From Clostridiales bacterium (GTDB taxonomy: Bacteria; Bacillota; Clostridia; Christensenellales; Aristaeellaceae): a stretch of DNA of 29,268 nucleotides. The notes beneath the pieces were generated by a model. It was given only the letters and a program-made list of their open reading frames with translations, made no database searches and was not told the origin of the DNA. Shown one piece after another: positions 22,328-29,268 of the stretch (position 1 is its first letter; every line of letters starts with the position of its first letter). The DNA lies in contig SFHU01000024.1 of NCBI GenBank assembly GCA_004555535.1, positions 1 to 29,268 of the forward strand, read 5' to 3'. The translations under genes were made by a program, and so were the position numbers.

Positions 22328-23173
22328 TTGACGGAAACGACGATGATGGACGCGCAGGCGATCGACGCGCAGGCCGTCGCGCAGGCGCTGGACAAGGTCT
22401 CCTTTGAGGGCTGGGTCAGCGCAGGGGTGACGCTGCTGATCGGCATTGTGGCCATCCGCATCCTGATGCATCTGGCGGCGCGGGCGCTTAAGCGCCTGCC
22501 GCTGGACAGGGCACTCTCCGGCTTTCTGCACTCCGCCGCGCAGATTGTGCTCTACATCGTGCTGGGCACGATGGTCGCCGGTCAGCTCGGCGTGCCGGTC
22601 ACGTCGCTGGTCGCGCTGCTGAGCCTGTTCGCCCTGGCGATTTCGTTGTCGATCCAGAATGTGCTCGCCAACGTCGTCAGCGGCATGGTGATCCTCACGG
22701 CGAAGCCCTTCGCGGCGGGGGACTATATCGAGCTGACCGGGGCACAGGGCGAGGTCGAATCCATCGACCTGATGTACACGCATCTGGTCATGCCGGACGG
22801 CAAGCTCGTGCTCGTGCCCAACCAGGAGCTGGCGGGCCAGCGCATCACAAACCACTACAAGAGCCCGCTGCGGCGCATGGACGTGACCGTGCGTGTGGGC
22901 TATGCGCACGAAAACGCGGCCGTGACGGCGGCGCTGCGGCGCGCGGGGCAGCGGATGCCTGACGTCGTCAAGGAGGGGGAAAAGGCCCCGTTTGCCGCCG
23001 TCAGCGAATACGGCGAGACGGGCGTGACGTTCCTGCTGCGCGTCTGGATGCCGTCGCAGCGCTATTGGGACGTCTACTATCCGCTGCTCGACGCTGTGCG
23101 CGAGGAGCTGGCCCGGGACGGCATCGCGCTGACCAGCGGGACGACGCGCGTGGAGATCGGGCGCGGGGAATGA
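22328..23173 (+). CDS. MscS-family mechanosensitive ion channel
   Basis: This 281-aa membrane protein has three N-terminal hydrophobic segments (from about residue 30) and the MscS pore/beta domain: LSLFALAISLSIQNVLANVVSGMVIL is the pore-lining helix, followed by KPFAAGDYIELTGAQGEVESIDLMYTHLVMPDGKLVLVPNQELAGQRITN, a near-textbook MscS beta-domain. It would open under membrane tension to release solutes. Start: the SD GGAGG (22318-22322) is five bases from TTG at 22328, which I prefer over GTG 22322 (inside the SD) and ATG 22343. It directly follows repeat copy D. Confidence 0.9.
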   Translation: MTETTMMDAQAIDAQAVAQALDKVSFEGWVSAGVTLLIGIVAIRILMHLAARALKRLPLDRALSGFLHSAAQIVLYIVLGTMVAGQLGVPVTSLVALLSLFALAISLSIQNVLANVVSGMVILTAKPFAAGDYIELTGAQGEVESIDLMYTHLVMPDGKLVLVPNQELAGQRITNHYKSPLRRMDVTVRVGYAHENAAVTAALRRAGQRMPDVVKEGEKAPFAAVSEYGETGVTFLLRVWMPSQRYWDVYYPLLDAVREELARDGIALTSGTTRVEIGRGE

Positions 23174-23194
23174 TCCTGCACGAAAAAGAAACAG

Positions 23195-23232
23195 AAAGAG
23201 GGAGTCCTGCCATGCGGCGGGGCTCCCTTTGT
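23195..23232 (+). terminator. mscS intrinsic terminator
   Basis: AAAGAGGGAGTCC pairs with GG-GCTCCCTTT around a loop of about 12 nt, followed by GTGTT. It lies 22 nt after the mscS stop. Moderate strength. Confidence 0.6.
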
Positions 23233-23243
23233 GTTGAGGCCTT

Positions 23244-23389
23244 ATACTGTTCAATCTGAGCCGGTGTGAATTCACCGTCAGGGATCGCTTCGCTCCCCGA
23301 CAACCTTGAACGTGGCTTCGCAATATGGGGTGACGTTGGGCTGCCGATCCGGGAAACTCGCAGGGTCCGTTGCGATCTGAGAACAGTAT
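23244..23389. repeat. Segment bounded by 9-bp inverted repeats, containing hairpins
   Basis: ATACTGTTC at 23244-23252 and GAACAGTAT at 23381-23389 form a perfect 9-bp inverted repeat; each is flanked inside by ATCTGAG. Between them are the hairpins GGTGTGAATTCACC (23262-23275) and one of about GGGA-CG/CG-TCCC near 23281-23299. On the minus strand the segment reads CGGCAGCCCAACG, as in hairpin 2 of copies B and C, so it may be a decayed relative downstream of oppF. Evidence for this is partial. Confidence 0.4.
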
Positions 23390-24327
23390 TAATCGACTGG
23401 GGCGGACTCCTTCATCCACGCGGCGAATTCCTCGTCCGTGGCCAGCACCTTATGCGTGCCGCCGGCCGAGTGCTCCGTCCCCTTGGCGTAGTCGATGCCG
23501 CTGGTCGCGTAGTCATAGGTCAGGGACGTACGGCGCTTTTCGACGACGGGATTGGGATGCGGGATGGCGGAGATCAGGCTGCGCGTATAGGGATGAATCG
23601 GGTTGGAGAAGATCTCCTCCTTCGTGCCGGACTCGACCATGTAGCCCAGGTGCAGCACGCCGATGCGGTCGGAGATGTACTTGACCATGCTCAGGTCGTG
23701 CGCGATGAACAGATACGCGCACTTCGTCTCCTCTTGAATGTCCTTCATCAGGTTGACCACCTGGGCCTGGATGGAGACGTCCAGCGCGGAGATGCATTCG
23801 TCCGCGATGATCAGCTTTGGATGCATGATCAGCGCGCGCGCGATGCCCACGCGCTGGCGCTGGCCGCCGGAGAACTGGTGCGGATAGCGGACAGCATGCT
23901 CGGGGGAGAGGCCGACCTTGCGCAGCATCTCGCCGATCTGCGCCTCGCGGTCCGCCTTCGAGGCGGCGCGATGATGGATGTCGAGGCCCTCGCCGATGAT
24001 ATCGCCGACCTTCTTGCGCGGGTTGAGGCTTGCCATCGGGTCCTGGAAGATCATCTGCATGTCCGTGCGCAGCATGGCGCGCGTGGCGGCGTCCATCCTG
24101 CCGGAGATTTCCCGGCCGCCGAAGGTGATTTTGCCCTCCGTCGGGTTGTACAGGCGGATGATGCTGCGGCCGATGGTCGTCTTGCCGGAGCCGGACTCGC
24201 CGACCAGGCCGTAGGTCTCGCCGGGATAGATGTCAAACGAGACGCCGTTGACGGCCTTGACCGTGTAGGAGCGGGAGATGGGGAAATACTGTTTGAGATT
24301 CTGTACGCTCAGCAGCGGTTCGCTCAT
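23389..24327 (-). CDS. oppF: Oligopeptide/dipeptide ABC transporter ATP-binding protein OppF
   Basis: This is the second ATPase of the peptide importer (312 aa). It shows GESGSGKTTIGRSII (Walker A), MIFQDPMASLNPRK (Q-loop), QFSGGQRQRVGIARAL (signature), LIIADECISALD (Walker B, DECISALD), LFIAHDLSMV (switch His), and the Opp-type C-terminus NPIHPYTRSLISAIPHPNPVVEK. The order behind OppD and the KTFP-to-'YFPISRSYTVKAVNGVSFDI' N-terminus support OppF. The start overlaps the oppD stop by 4 bp. The gene ends with TAA at 23389. Confidence 0.93.
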   Translation of the reverse strand: MSEPLLSVQNLKQYFPISRSYTVKAVNGVSFDIYPGETYGLVGESGSGKTTIGRSIIRLYNPTEGKITFGGREISGRMDAATRAMLRTDMQMIFQDPMASLNPRKKVGDIIGEGLDIHHRAASKADREAQIGEMLRKVGLSPEHAVRYPHQFSGGQRQRVGIARALIMHPKLIIADECISALDVSIQAQVVNLMKDIQEETKCAYLFIAHDLSMVKYISDRIGVLHLGYMVESGTKEEIFSNPIHPYTRSLISAIPHPNPVVEKRRTSLTYDYATSGIDYAKGTEHSAGGTHKVLATDEEFAAWMKESAPVD

Positions 24328-25406
24328 AGATACTTCGCCGCCTCCTTTCTTGCGCGCGCGAGGCGCTCGGTGAGCTCCGGCGGCATCTGCACGTCGGGCG
24401 CGTCCGGATGCAGCAGCCAGGTCGCCGCGTAATGCGTCGGGGAGACCTGGAACAGCGGCGGCTCGGCCTTCTTGTCGATGGCCAGGGCAAACCGGTTGCG
24501 CGCGGCGAAGGCGTCGCCGACAGGCTCATGGAGCAGGTTGGGCGGGCTGCCGGGGATGGAATAGAGCCTGTCGTCGTCGGTCTCCAGGTCGGGCATGGCG
24601 GAGAGCAGGCCCCACGTGTAGGGGTGGCAGGGCTCGTAGAAGATCTCCTCGACGTTGCCGACCTCGACGATCTTGCCGGCATACATGACGTTCACATAGT
24701 CCGCGACCTTCGCCACGACGCCCAGATCGTGCGTGATATAGATGACGGAGAGGTGCATCTTCTGCTGAATCTCCTTGATCAGCTCGAGGATCTTGGCCTG
24801 GATGGTGACGTCCAGCGCGGTCGTCGGCTCGTCGCAGATGAGGATGTCCGGGTCGGCGGAGAGCGCTATAGCGATGACGACGCGCTGGCGCATGCCGCCG
24901 GAGAGCTGATGCGGATAGTTGCGGAAGCGCTTCTCCGCGTCCGTGATGCCCACGAGATTCAGCAGCTCGAGCGCGCGGGCCTTTGCGGCCTCCTTGGTCA
25001 TCTTCTTGTGCAGGATCATGGTCTCCATGATCTGCTTGCCGATGGTCATGGTCGGGTCGAGGCTGGTCATCGGGTCCTGGAAGACCATGGCCAGGCGCTG
25101 GCCGTTGAACTCCGTGCGCAGCTGCTTTTTGGTCAGCCGGAGCAGGTCGACGGTCTTTTCGCTGCCGTCCCTGTCCGTGTAGGTGTAGAGGATCTCGCCG
25201 CTGTTGACCGTGGCGTTGCTGTCCAGCAGGCCGACGGCCGCCTTCATCGTCACGGACTTGCCGGAGCCGGACTCGCCGACGATGGCGACGGTCTCGCCCT
25301 TCTGCAGGTCCAGGTTCACGCCGCGGATGGCGTGGACGACGCCGGCATTGGTGCGGAAGGAGATATCCAGATTCTTGATCTGCAGGATTGTTTTGTTGGC
25401 TTGCAT
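24324..25406 (-). CDS. oppD: Oligopeptide/dipeptide ABC transporter ATP-binding protein OppD
   Basis: This is the first ATPase of the importer (360 aa). It has GESGSGKSVTMKAAVGLL (Walker A), MVFQDPMTSLDPTMTIG (Q-loop), LSGGMRQRVVIAIAL (signature), ILICDEPTTALDVTIQAKIL (Walker B), VIYITHDLGVVA (switch His) and PCHPYTWGLLSAMPD (peptide-transporter C-terminal motif). The C-terminus is longer than usual, with a Pro-rich tail after residue ~290. RBS AGGAGGGGG lies just before the ATG; a 16-nt gap separates it from oppC. Confidence 0.94.
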   Translation of the reverse strand: MQANKTILQIKNLDISFRTNAGVVHAIRGVNLDLQKGETVAIVGESGSGKSVTMKAAVGLLDSNATVNSGEILYTYTDRDGSEKTVDLLRLTKKQLRTEFNGQRLAMVFQDPMTSLDPTMTIGKQIMETMILHKKMTKEAAKARALELLNLVGITDAEKRFRNYPHQLSGGMRQRVVIAIALSADPDILICDEPTTALDVTIQAKILELIKEIQQKMHLSVIYITHDLGVVAKVADYVNVMYAGKIVEVGNVEEIFYEPCHPYTWGLLSAMPDLETDDDRLYSIPGSPPNLLHEPVGDAFAARNRFALAIDKKAEPPLFQVSPTHYAATWLLHPDAPDVQMPPELTERLARARKEAAKYL

Positions 25407-25422
25407 CGAATCCCCCTCCTTC

Positions 25423-26457
25423 TCACATGTCCTCGAGCTTCGGCGCCAGCGCCTCGCGCAGGCCGTCGCCGATGAAGTTGAAGCCGAGCATCAGCAGCGC
25501 GAGAACGGCGATCGGCGGCAGAATCTGATAGGGCAGCGTTGTGATGTTGTTGAAGCCGTCCTCAATCAGCGTGCCGATGGAGCACTGCGGCAGCACGATG
25601 CCCACGCCGACGAAGCTCAGGAACGCCTCGGTGAAGATCGCGGTCGGGATGGAGAACATTACCTGCGTGATGATCGGGCCGATGGTATTGGGCAGGATCT
25701 CCTTGAAGATGATGTGCGTATTGCTTGCGCCGAGCGTGCGGCTGGCGAGCACGTATTCCTGCTCCTTCATCTTGAGCATCTCCGCGCGGGCGATCTTGCT
25801 CATGCCGATCCACTCCGTCAGCAGCAGCGCGACGATGACCAGCCCGATGCCCTTTTTCATGAAGATGGCAAGCACAGAGACGATCACCAGTCGGGGTATG
25901 CTGTTGGCGATTTCGACAAAGCGCTGCATGACGTTGTCCACCCGCCCGCCGAAGTAGCCGGAGAGCAGGCCGTAGCTCATGCCGATGATCATGTCGATCA
26001 GGATCGTGATAAAGGCGATGAGCAGCGAGACGCGCGCGCCGTACCAGGTGCGCGTCCAGAGGTCGCGGCCCAGGTCGTCCGTGCCGAAGAGGAAGGCCTT
26101 GTCGGCGTAGATGTCGTCATACGGCGAGCCGGTCACCAGCTCATGGATGGCCGGGATGCGCGGCGAGATGCCGACGGCGGCCTTCTTGCGGCCCTTCGCG
26201 TTGAGCGCGGAGACGATCTCATCATAGCGGTAGCCGCTGAGCATCGGGCCGAAGATCGCCAGCAGGATCATCAGCACGACGATCACCAGGCCGACCATGG
26301 CGCGGCGGTTGCGCGAAAAATGAATGGCGACGCCCTTCCAGTAGCCCTGGGAGGCGAAGTTCTTGTCGGTCTGAATATCCTGCTGATCAAGCAGCTCAAA
26401 GTCGCCCGCTACGGGCGTATAGTCGGACGGCGCAACGGCCAGAATGGTCTTCTTCAT
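25423..26457 (-). CDS. oppC: Oligopeptide/dipeptide ABC transporter permease OppC
   Basis: This is the second permease of the importer (344 aa). It has an N-terminal cytoplasmic extension, then AMVGLVIVVLMILLAIFGPML (TM1), FLFGTDDLGRDLWTRTWYGARVSL (typical OppC/DppC loop), and the EAA loop in AEMLKMKEQEYVLASRTLGASNTHIIFKEILPN. The C-terminal segment PYQILPPIAVLALLMLGFNFIGDGLREALAPKL is also standard. Its first ATG overlaps the oppB stop by 4 bp. Confidence 0.93.
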   Translation of the reverse strand: MKKTILAVAPSDYTPVAGDFELLDQQDIQTDKNFASQGYWKGVAIHFSRNRRAMVGLVIVVLMILLAIFGPMLSGYRYDEIVSALNAKGRKKAAVGISPRIPAIHELVTGSPYDDIYADKAFLFGTDDLGRDLWTRTWYGARVSLLIAFITILIDMIIGMSYGLLSGYFGGRVDNVMQRFVEIANSIPRLVIVSVLAIFMKKGIGLVIVALLLTEWIGMSKIARAEMLKMKEQEYVLASRTLGASNTHIIFKEILPNTIGPIITQVMFSIPTAIFTEAFLSFVGVGIVLPQCSIGTLIEDGFNNITTLPYQILPPIAVLALLMLGFNFIGDGLREALAPKLEDM

Positions 26458-27404
26458 TCATCCGCGCCTCCCTTCGCCGCGACGCGGATGCGGGGATCCA
26501 GCGCGCCATAGAGGATGTCGACGACCAGCATGATGCCGATATAGAGCGACGAATACAGGATGCCGAGCGCGAGAACGTAGTTGTAGTCGACGCCCTCGCC
26601 CGCGATGGCGTCCACCATCAGCTTGCCGATGCCGTTGATGCCGTAGATCTTCTCGACGACCAGCGCGCCGGTCAGCAGATCGACGACCAGCGGGGCGAGC
26701 ACGGTCACAATGGGGATCAGCGCGTTGCGCAGCACATGGCGGCGCACGAGGCTGCCGCCGTACAGGCCCTTCGATTCAGCCAGACGGACGTAGTCGCTGT
26801 CGATGACCTCGACCATCTCGTTGCGCGTGAAGCGCGCGATGGTCGACATCGTGAACAGGCTCATGGAGACGACCGGCACGACGGAGGACTTGAGGAACTT
26901 CGTGGAATCAAAGAAATAGGGGAGAAGCGGAATCTTGTAGGCGAAATTGTACTGCAGGAAGATCAAAAAGACATACGAGGGAACGCAGACGCCCAGGATG
27001 GAGACGACCGTGCAGAAGCCGTCGAGGAAGCGCCCGCGGTTGAGCGCGGCACAGATGCCCAGCAGCAGGCCGACGATCGTGCCCAGCAGCACGGCCATAC
27101 CGCCGATGCGGAAGGAATTGGCGACGCAGGTGGAGAGCACGGTCTTGATCGGCGCGCCGTTGTACAGCGAGGTGCCGTTGCCAAAGTCGCCGTGGAGCAG
27201 CTTGACCATGTAGTTGTAGAACTGGACGGGAATGGGGTCGTCCAGGCCCATCTCAGCGCGCTTGTTGGCGATCTGCTGGTCGTTCATCCGCTCCGCGGGG
27301 AACGGATTGCCGGGCATGATGCGCACGAGCACGAAGAGGAGGAAGATGATGATCAGCAGGGTTGCCAGAGCCATGCCGACCCGCTTGAGGACATATTTTG
27401 TCAT
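26454..27404 (-). CDS. oppB: Oligopeptide/dipeptide ABC transporter permease OppB
   Basis: This is the first permease of the importer (316 aa). It starts MTKYVLKRVGMALATLLIIIFLLFVLVRIMPGNPF, the standard OppB/DppB signature, and continues with GLDDPIPVQFYNYMVKLLHGDFGNG, then the EAA loop EVIDSDYVRLAESKGLYGGSLVRRHVLRNALIP and IYGINGIGKLMVDAI. AAGGAG lies nine bases upstream of the ATG. A hairpin between oppA and oppB (27498-27526) may lower downstream expression. Confidence 0.94.
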   Translation of the reverse strand: MTKYVLKRVGMALATLLIIIFLLFVLVRIMPGNPFPAERMNDQQIANKRAEMGLDDPIPVQFYNYMVKLLHGDFGNGTSLYNGAPIKTVLSTCVANSFRIGGMAVLLGTIVGLLLGICAALNRGRFLDGFCTVVSILGVCVPSYVFLIFLQYNFAYKIPLLPYFFDSTKFLKSSVVPVVSMSLFTMSTIARFTRNEMVEVIDSDYVRLAESKGLYGGSLVRRHVLRNALIPIVTVLAPLVVDLLTGALVVEKIYGINGIGKLMVDAIAGEGVDYNYVLALGILYSSLYIGIMLVVDILYGALDPRIRVAAKGGADE

Positions 27405-27497
27405 ACAATCCGGCTCCTTGAGGAATGAGAAATCAGCCGTTTCGATGTCGGCGCGGCGGAAGCGCCGGGAGAGATGAAACGCCCGTGAAGCAAGAGA

Positions 27498-27526
27498 CAG
27501 AGCGGCCCTTGGGATAGACCGCTCTG
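27498..27526 (-). terminator. Intercistronic hairpin between oppA and oppB
   Basis: CAGAGCGG and CCGCTCTG form an 8-bp stem with a 13-nt loop. On the minus strand it is followed by TCTCTTGCTTC, a poor U-tract. It probably acts as a partial terminator or 3'-end stabiliser, which would explain high oppA versus lower oppBCDF expression, as in many peptide-importer operons. Confidence 0.5.
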
Positions 27527-27553
27527 CCTGAGATGATTGCTGTAATCTGCGGA

Positions 27554-28096
27554 TTACTGGAGGGTGGCGTTCTTGTACACGCGGTTCAGGGCGACCGGGT
27601 GGAACTCGATGCCCTCGACGCCCGCGCTGATCAGGTTCGCGTTGGACTTCGTGTACAGCGGGGCGATGACGGCCTCCTGCATCACGAGGGTCTCCGCGTC
27701 ATACATCGCGGCCCAGCGGGCGTCGTAATCGGAGATGTACGCGCCGGTGGTGCAGTCCGCGATGATCTGGTCATACTCGGCGTTGCTCCAGAAGCCGTAG
27801 TTGTTGGAGTTGTCGGTGATCCACATGCCCAGGTAGGTCATCGGATCGGCGTAGTCCGGGCCCCAGCGGGTGAGCGCGACATCGTAGTTGTCGTTCTGCA
27901 TCTTGTCGATGCGCTCGGCCTTGGTCATCGGCTGGAGGTTGATGGTGATATTCGGGAGGGTCTCCTCGATCTGGCTCTTGATCGCCTGGGCGACCTTGGC
28001 GACCTCGTCGCCCTCGTTGTTGCCGTAGATCATGGTGAAGGTGAAGGTATCGACGCCCAGCTCGGCGACGGCGGCGTCAAAGTACTCGACGGCCTT
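27554..28096 (-). pseudogene. oppA: Peptide ABC transporter substrate-binding protein OppA, 3' end only (cut at phage junction)
   Basis: About 180 C-terminal residues are present, of an expected ~500-550. They match OppA/SBP-family 5: VEYFDAAVAELG, FTMIYGNNEGDEVAKVAQAI, MTKAERIDKMQNDNYDVALTRWGPDYADPMTYLGMWITDNSNNYGFWSNAEYD, and the ending SNANLISAGVEGIEFHPVALNRVYKNATLQ with TAA at 27554. The frame stays open to a TGA at 28117-28115, but family similarity fades at about 28,095, where phage sequence on the other strand begins. The missing part includes the lipoprotein signal and the first domain, so no binding protein could be made from this copy as it stands. Exact end position is uncertain by about 15 bp. 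Confidence 0.8.
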
Positions 28097-28098
28097 AG

Positions 28099-28411
28099 CA
28101 AGCTGTTCAACAAGTCAAAACCTGAAGCCGTCGGCCTTGACTACGTGCCGTATGATAATTTCTTCGCCCGTCTCCACGAGGGCGAGGCGGTGCTCACAAA
28201 AGCCGAGGCGGCATCATGGCGAACGGGAGGCATGAGCGTACAGGCACCCAGCGCACAGGCTATCGGTGAAGCTGTGGCCGATGCTATGCGCGAGACGCTG
28301 AACGGCTTGGGCGTCTACATGGGCGCTGGCCGCGTGGGCGACCTTGTGACAGATCGCGTTTCCCGCAATATTGCCCAAAATGCACGCAAGAGGAGATTCG
28401 ACCCTGTTTGA
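28099..28411 (+). CDS. Phage tail tape-measure-like protein, C-terminal end only
   Basis: The frame gives about 100 residues ending in TGA at 28409-28411. The stretch PEAVGLDYVPYDNFFARLHEGEAVLTKAEAASWR is the C-terminal motif of many phage tail tape-measure proteins ('GLDYVPYDG...LHxGExVLT'). It is followed by a helical part and the tail LNGLGVYMGAGRVGDLVTDRVSRNIAQNARKR, which fits the same context ('VGxxVTxxVSRxIA'). The 5' part, normally several hundred codons, is missing because the sequence joins oppA on the other strand. The gene overlaps the next TTG candidate by 2 bp. Confidence 0.7.
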
Positions 28412-28425
28412 CGGAGGCGCTTGCC

Positions 28426-28950
28426 TTGACCAACGAAGAACTTGCTCTTGCCCTCCAGCAGGGCGATACAACCGCGCTGGAGGCACTGTGGGAGCAGACA
28501 AAGCGCCTGGCCTTCTGCGCAGTTCGCCAGTACCACCCCTCTGTAACGGTCGACCTTGACGACCTGCTGCAAGCGGCTTTCCTCGGCGTACGGGCGGCGG
28601 CGTTTGCCTTTGACCCGGATCGCGGGGCATTTGCGGCGCTGCTGCCCTTCTTCGTCCGCCGAGCGTGCAGACAGACGCTTGGGCTTGACCGCCCGGCCCT
28701 CGCCACGACATCGCTTGACGCGCCCCTGAATGACGAAACAGAAGACACGCTGGAAGACCTGCTTGCCGACGACACGCTCCCGCCGATGACGGAGGACATC
28801 GAGCGCGAGGAACTGTGCCGGGATGTGCGCGCCGCTGTTGATCGGCTGGAGGGACGGCAAGCCGCCGCTGTGCGCGGGCATTGGCTGGAGGGCAAGACGC
28901 TGGGTCAGATTGCGCACGACCTGGGCATTACCACGGAGGGAGCGCGATAG
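28426..28950 (+). CDS. Phage-type sigma-70-family protein, reading frame up to an in-frame TAG
   Basis: From TTG at 28426 this gives 174 residues before TAG. The N-terminal LTNEELALALQQGDTTALEALWEQ and LDDLLQAAFLGVRAAAFAFDPDRGAFAALLPFFVRRACRQ match sigma-70 region 2 as found in sigma-like proteins of Firmicute phages and mobile elements. A middle acidic linker is followed by region 4 (LEGKTLGQIAHDLGITTEGAR), whose helix-turn-helix stops at TAG exactly where family members have Gln (VRQxExRA). The TTG at 28426 has GGAGG eight bases upstream and gives the conserved start MTNEEL; another TTG at 28408 has a weaker SD. The frame continues after TAG (see next entry). Confidence 0.7.
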   Translation: MTNEELALALQQGDTTALEALWEQTKRLAFCAVRQYHPSVTVDLDDLLQAAFLGVRAAAFAFDPDRGAFAALLPFFVRRACRQTLGLDRPALATTSLDAPLNDETEDTLEDLLADDTLPPMTEDIEREELCRDVRAAVDRLEGRQAAAVRGHWLEGKTLGQIAHDLGITTEGAR

Positions 28951-29220
28951 CTTGAATTGCGGGCCTTTGAGCGCCTGCGCCGGGATCGCGTGTTGCGGAC
29001 GATCTACAAGCCGCCTGAGCGCCGCGCGCCGCAAGAGCCGGGAACGGGCCTCAACGCCTTCATGAACACGGGGAGCAGCGCCGTCGAGCGAGCAGTCCTC
29101 CAGCGCGAAAAGCGCGCCCGCCGCCGCCAGTATCTCAAGCACCTGCGGATGTTTTACATCGATGACCCGGAAATGGCCGCTTTCCTGCTGAAATGCTTTG
29201 ACGAGGAAAACGGCGCGTGA
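28951..29220 (+). pseudogene. Continuation of the sigma-70-like frame after TAG
   Basis: In the same frame directly after the TAG, the sequence LELRAFERLRRDRVLRTIYKPP completes region 4 (recognition helix and following helix). A basic tail (EKRARRRQYLKHLRMFYIDDPEMAAFLLKCFDEENGA) ends at TGA 29218-29220. With TAG read as Gln, the total would be 264 aa. As a separate gene it has no good start or SD (first start-like codon TTG at 28957). It is either the other half of a pseudogene or part of a recoded/read-through protein. Confidence 0.6.
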
Positions 29221-29268
29221 CAGCGCGCAACGTCGGATTTTTGGCTCACTTTTGACACGGTTTTGACA

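Noticed and set aside
23001..23303. Minus-strand frame with protein-like stretch DGEFTPAQIEQYKAS after oppF
   Set aside because: The segment looks protein-like but has no SD, no recognised family and lies antisense to the mscS end; kept only as a possible remnant.
28948..28950. TAG recoding for the whole organism
   Set aside because: The YkvI-like chromosomal gene ends with TAG at a sensible place, so TAG is a stop in the host. Recoding, if real, would apply to the phage only.

Overview
The window is a gene-dense, GC-rich piece of a bacterial chromosome. Gene content (RlmH, YabN/MazG-type protein, HU, alanine racemase next to 5-formyl-THF cyclo-ligase, dipeptide/oligopeptide ABC operon), Shine-Dalgarno sites of the GGAGG type, and clean TTGNNN-17-TATAAT promoters fit a high-GC, probably anaerobic and gut-associated, member of the Clostridia (Firmicutes). 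This assignment is inferred from gene content only.

Layout. 1-733 is the 3' part of psuG (pseudouridine catabolism). 734-1187 has no gene but holds two copies of a structured repeat in opposite orientation around a bidirectional terminator. 1188-3469 (minus) is a three-gene ABC importer of the nitrate/sulfonate/thiamine-precursor class with its own promoter. 3720-3989 (minus) is a small protein resembling the tail of anaerobic ribonucleotide reductase, and 4293-5297 (minus) is trpS, followed downstream by a third repeat copy. From 5557 the plus strand carries a tight run: a glycosyltransferase-GtrA fusion, a CPBP membrane protease, rlmH, an amino-acid kinase and a PHP phosphatase, mostly with 4-bp ATGA overlaps. 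Next come a membrane zinc-ribbon protein, an M1-peptidase-like protein that has lost its catalytic residues, a convergent YkvI-like membrane protein, alr, the formyl-THF cyclo-ligase and a membrane protein. Then rsmD, coaD, a coiled-coil protein, a GT2 glycosyltransferase and a YabN/MazG protein form one cluster. hup with its own promoter and terminator, an AEC transporter, a DUF362 ferredoxin-like protein, repeat copy D and an MscS channel follow. 23389-27404 (minus) is oppBCDF. The oppA gene that should head this operon survives only as its 3' end.

At about 28,095 the oppA reading frame stops matching its family, and the sequence turns into phage DNA on the plus strand: the C-terminal end of a tail tape-measure-like protein, then a sigma-70-like protein. 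The sigma gene has one in-frame TAG exactly where its region-4 helix normally has Gln. The junction may be a prophage boundary, a rearrangement or an assembly chimera.

The most unusual signals are: (1) four copies of a roughly 130-nt three-hairpin element, each sense-oriented behind a gene, whose stems differ in sequence but keep pairing; (2) the amber codon in the phage sigma factor; (3) the oppA/phage junction; and (4) the catalytically dead M1-like protein next to a membrane zinc-ribbon protein.
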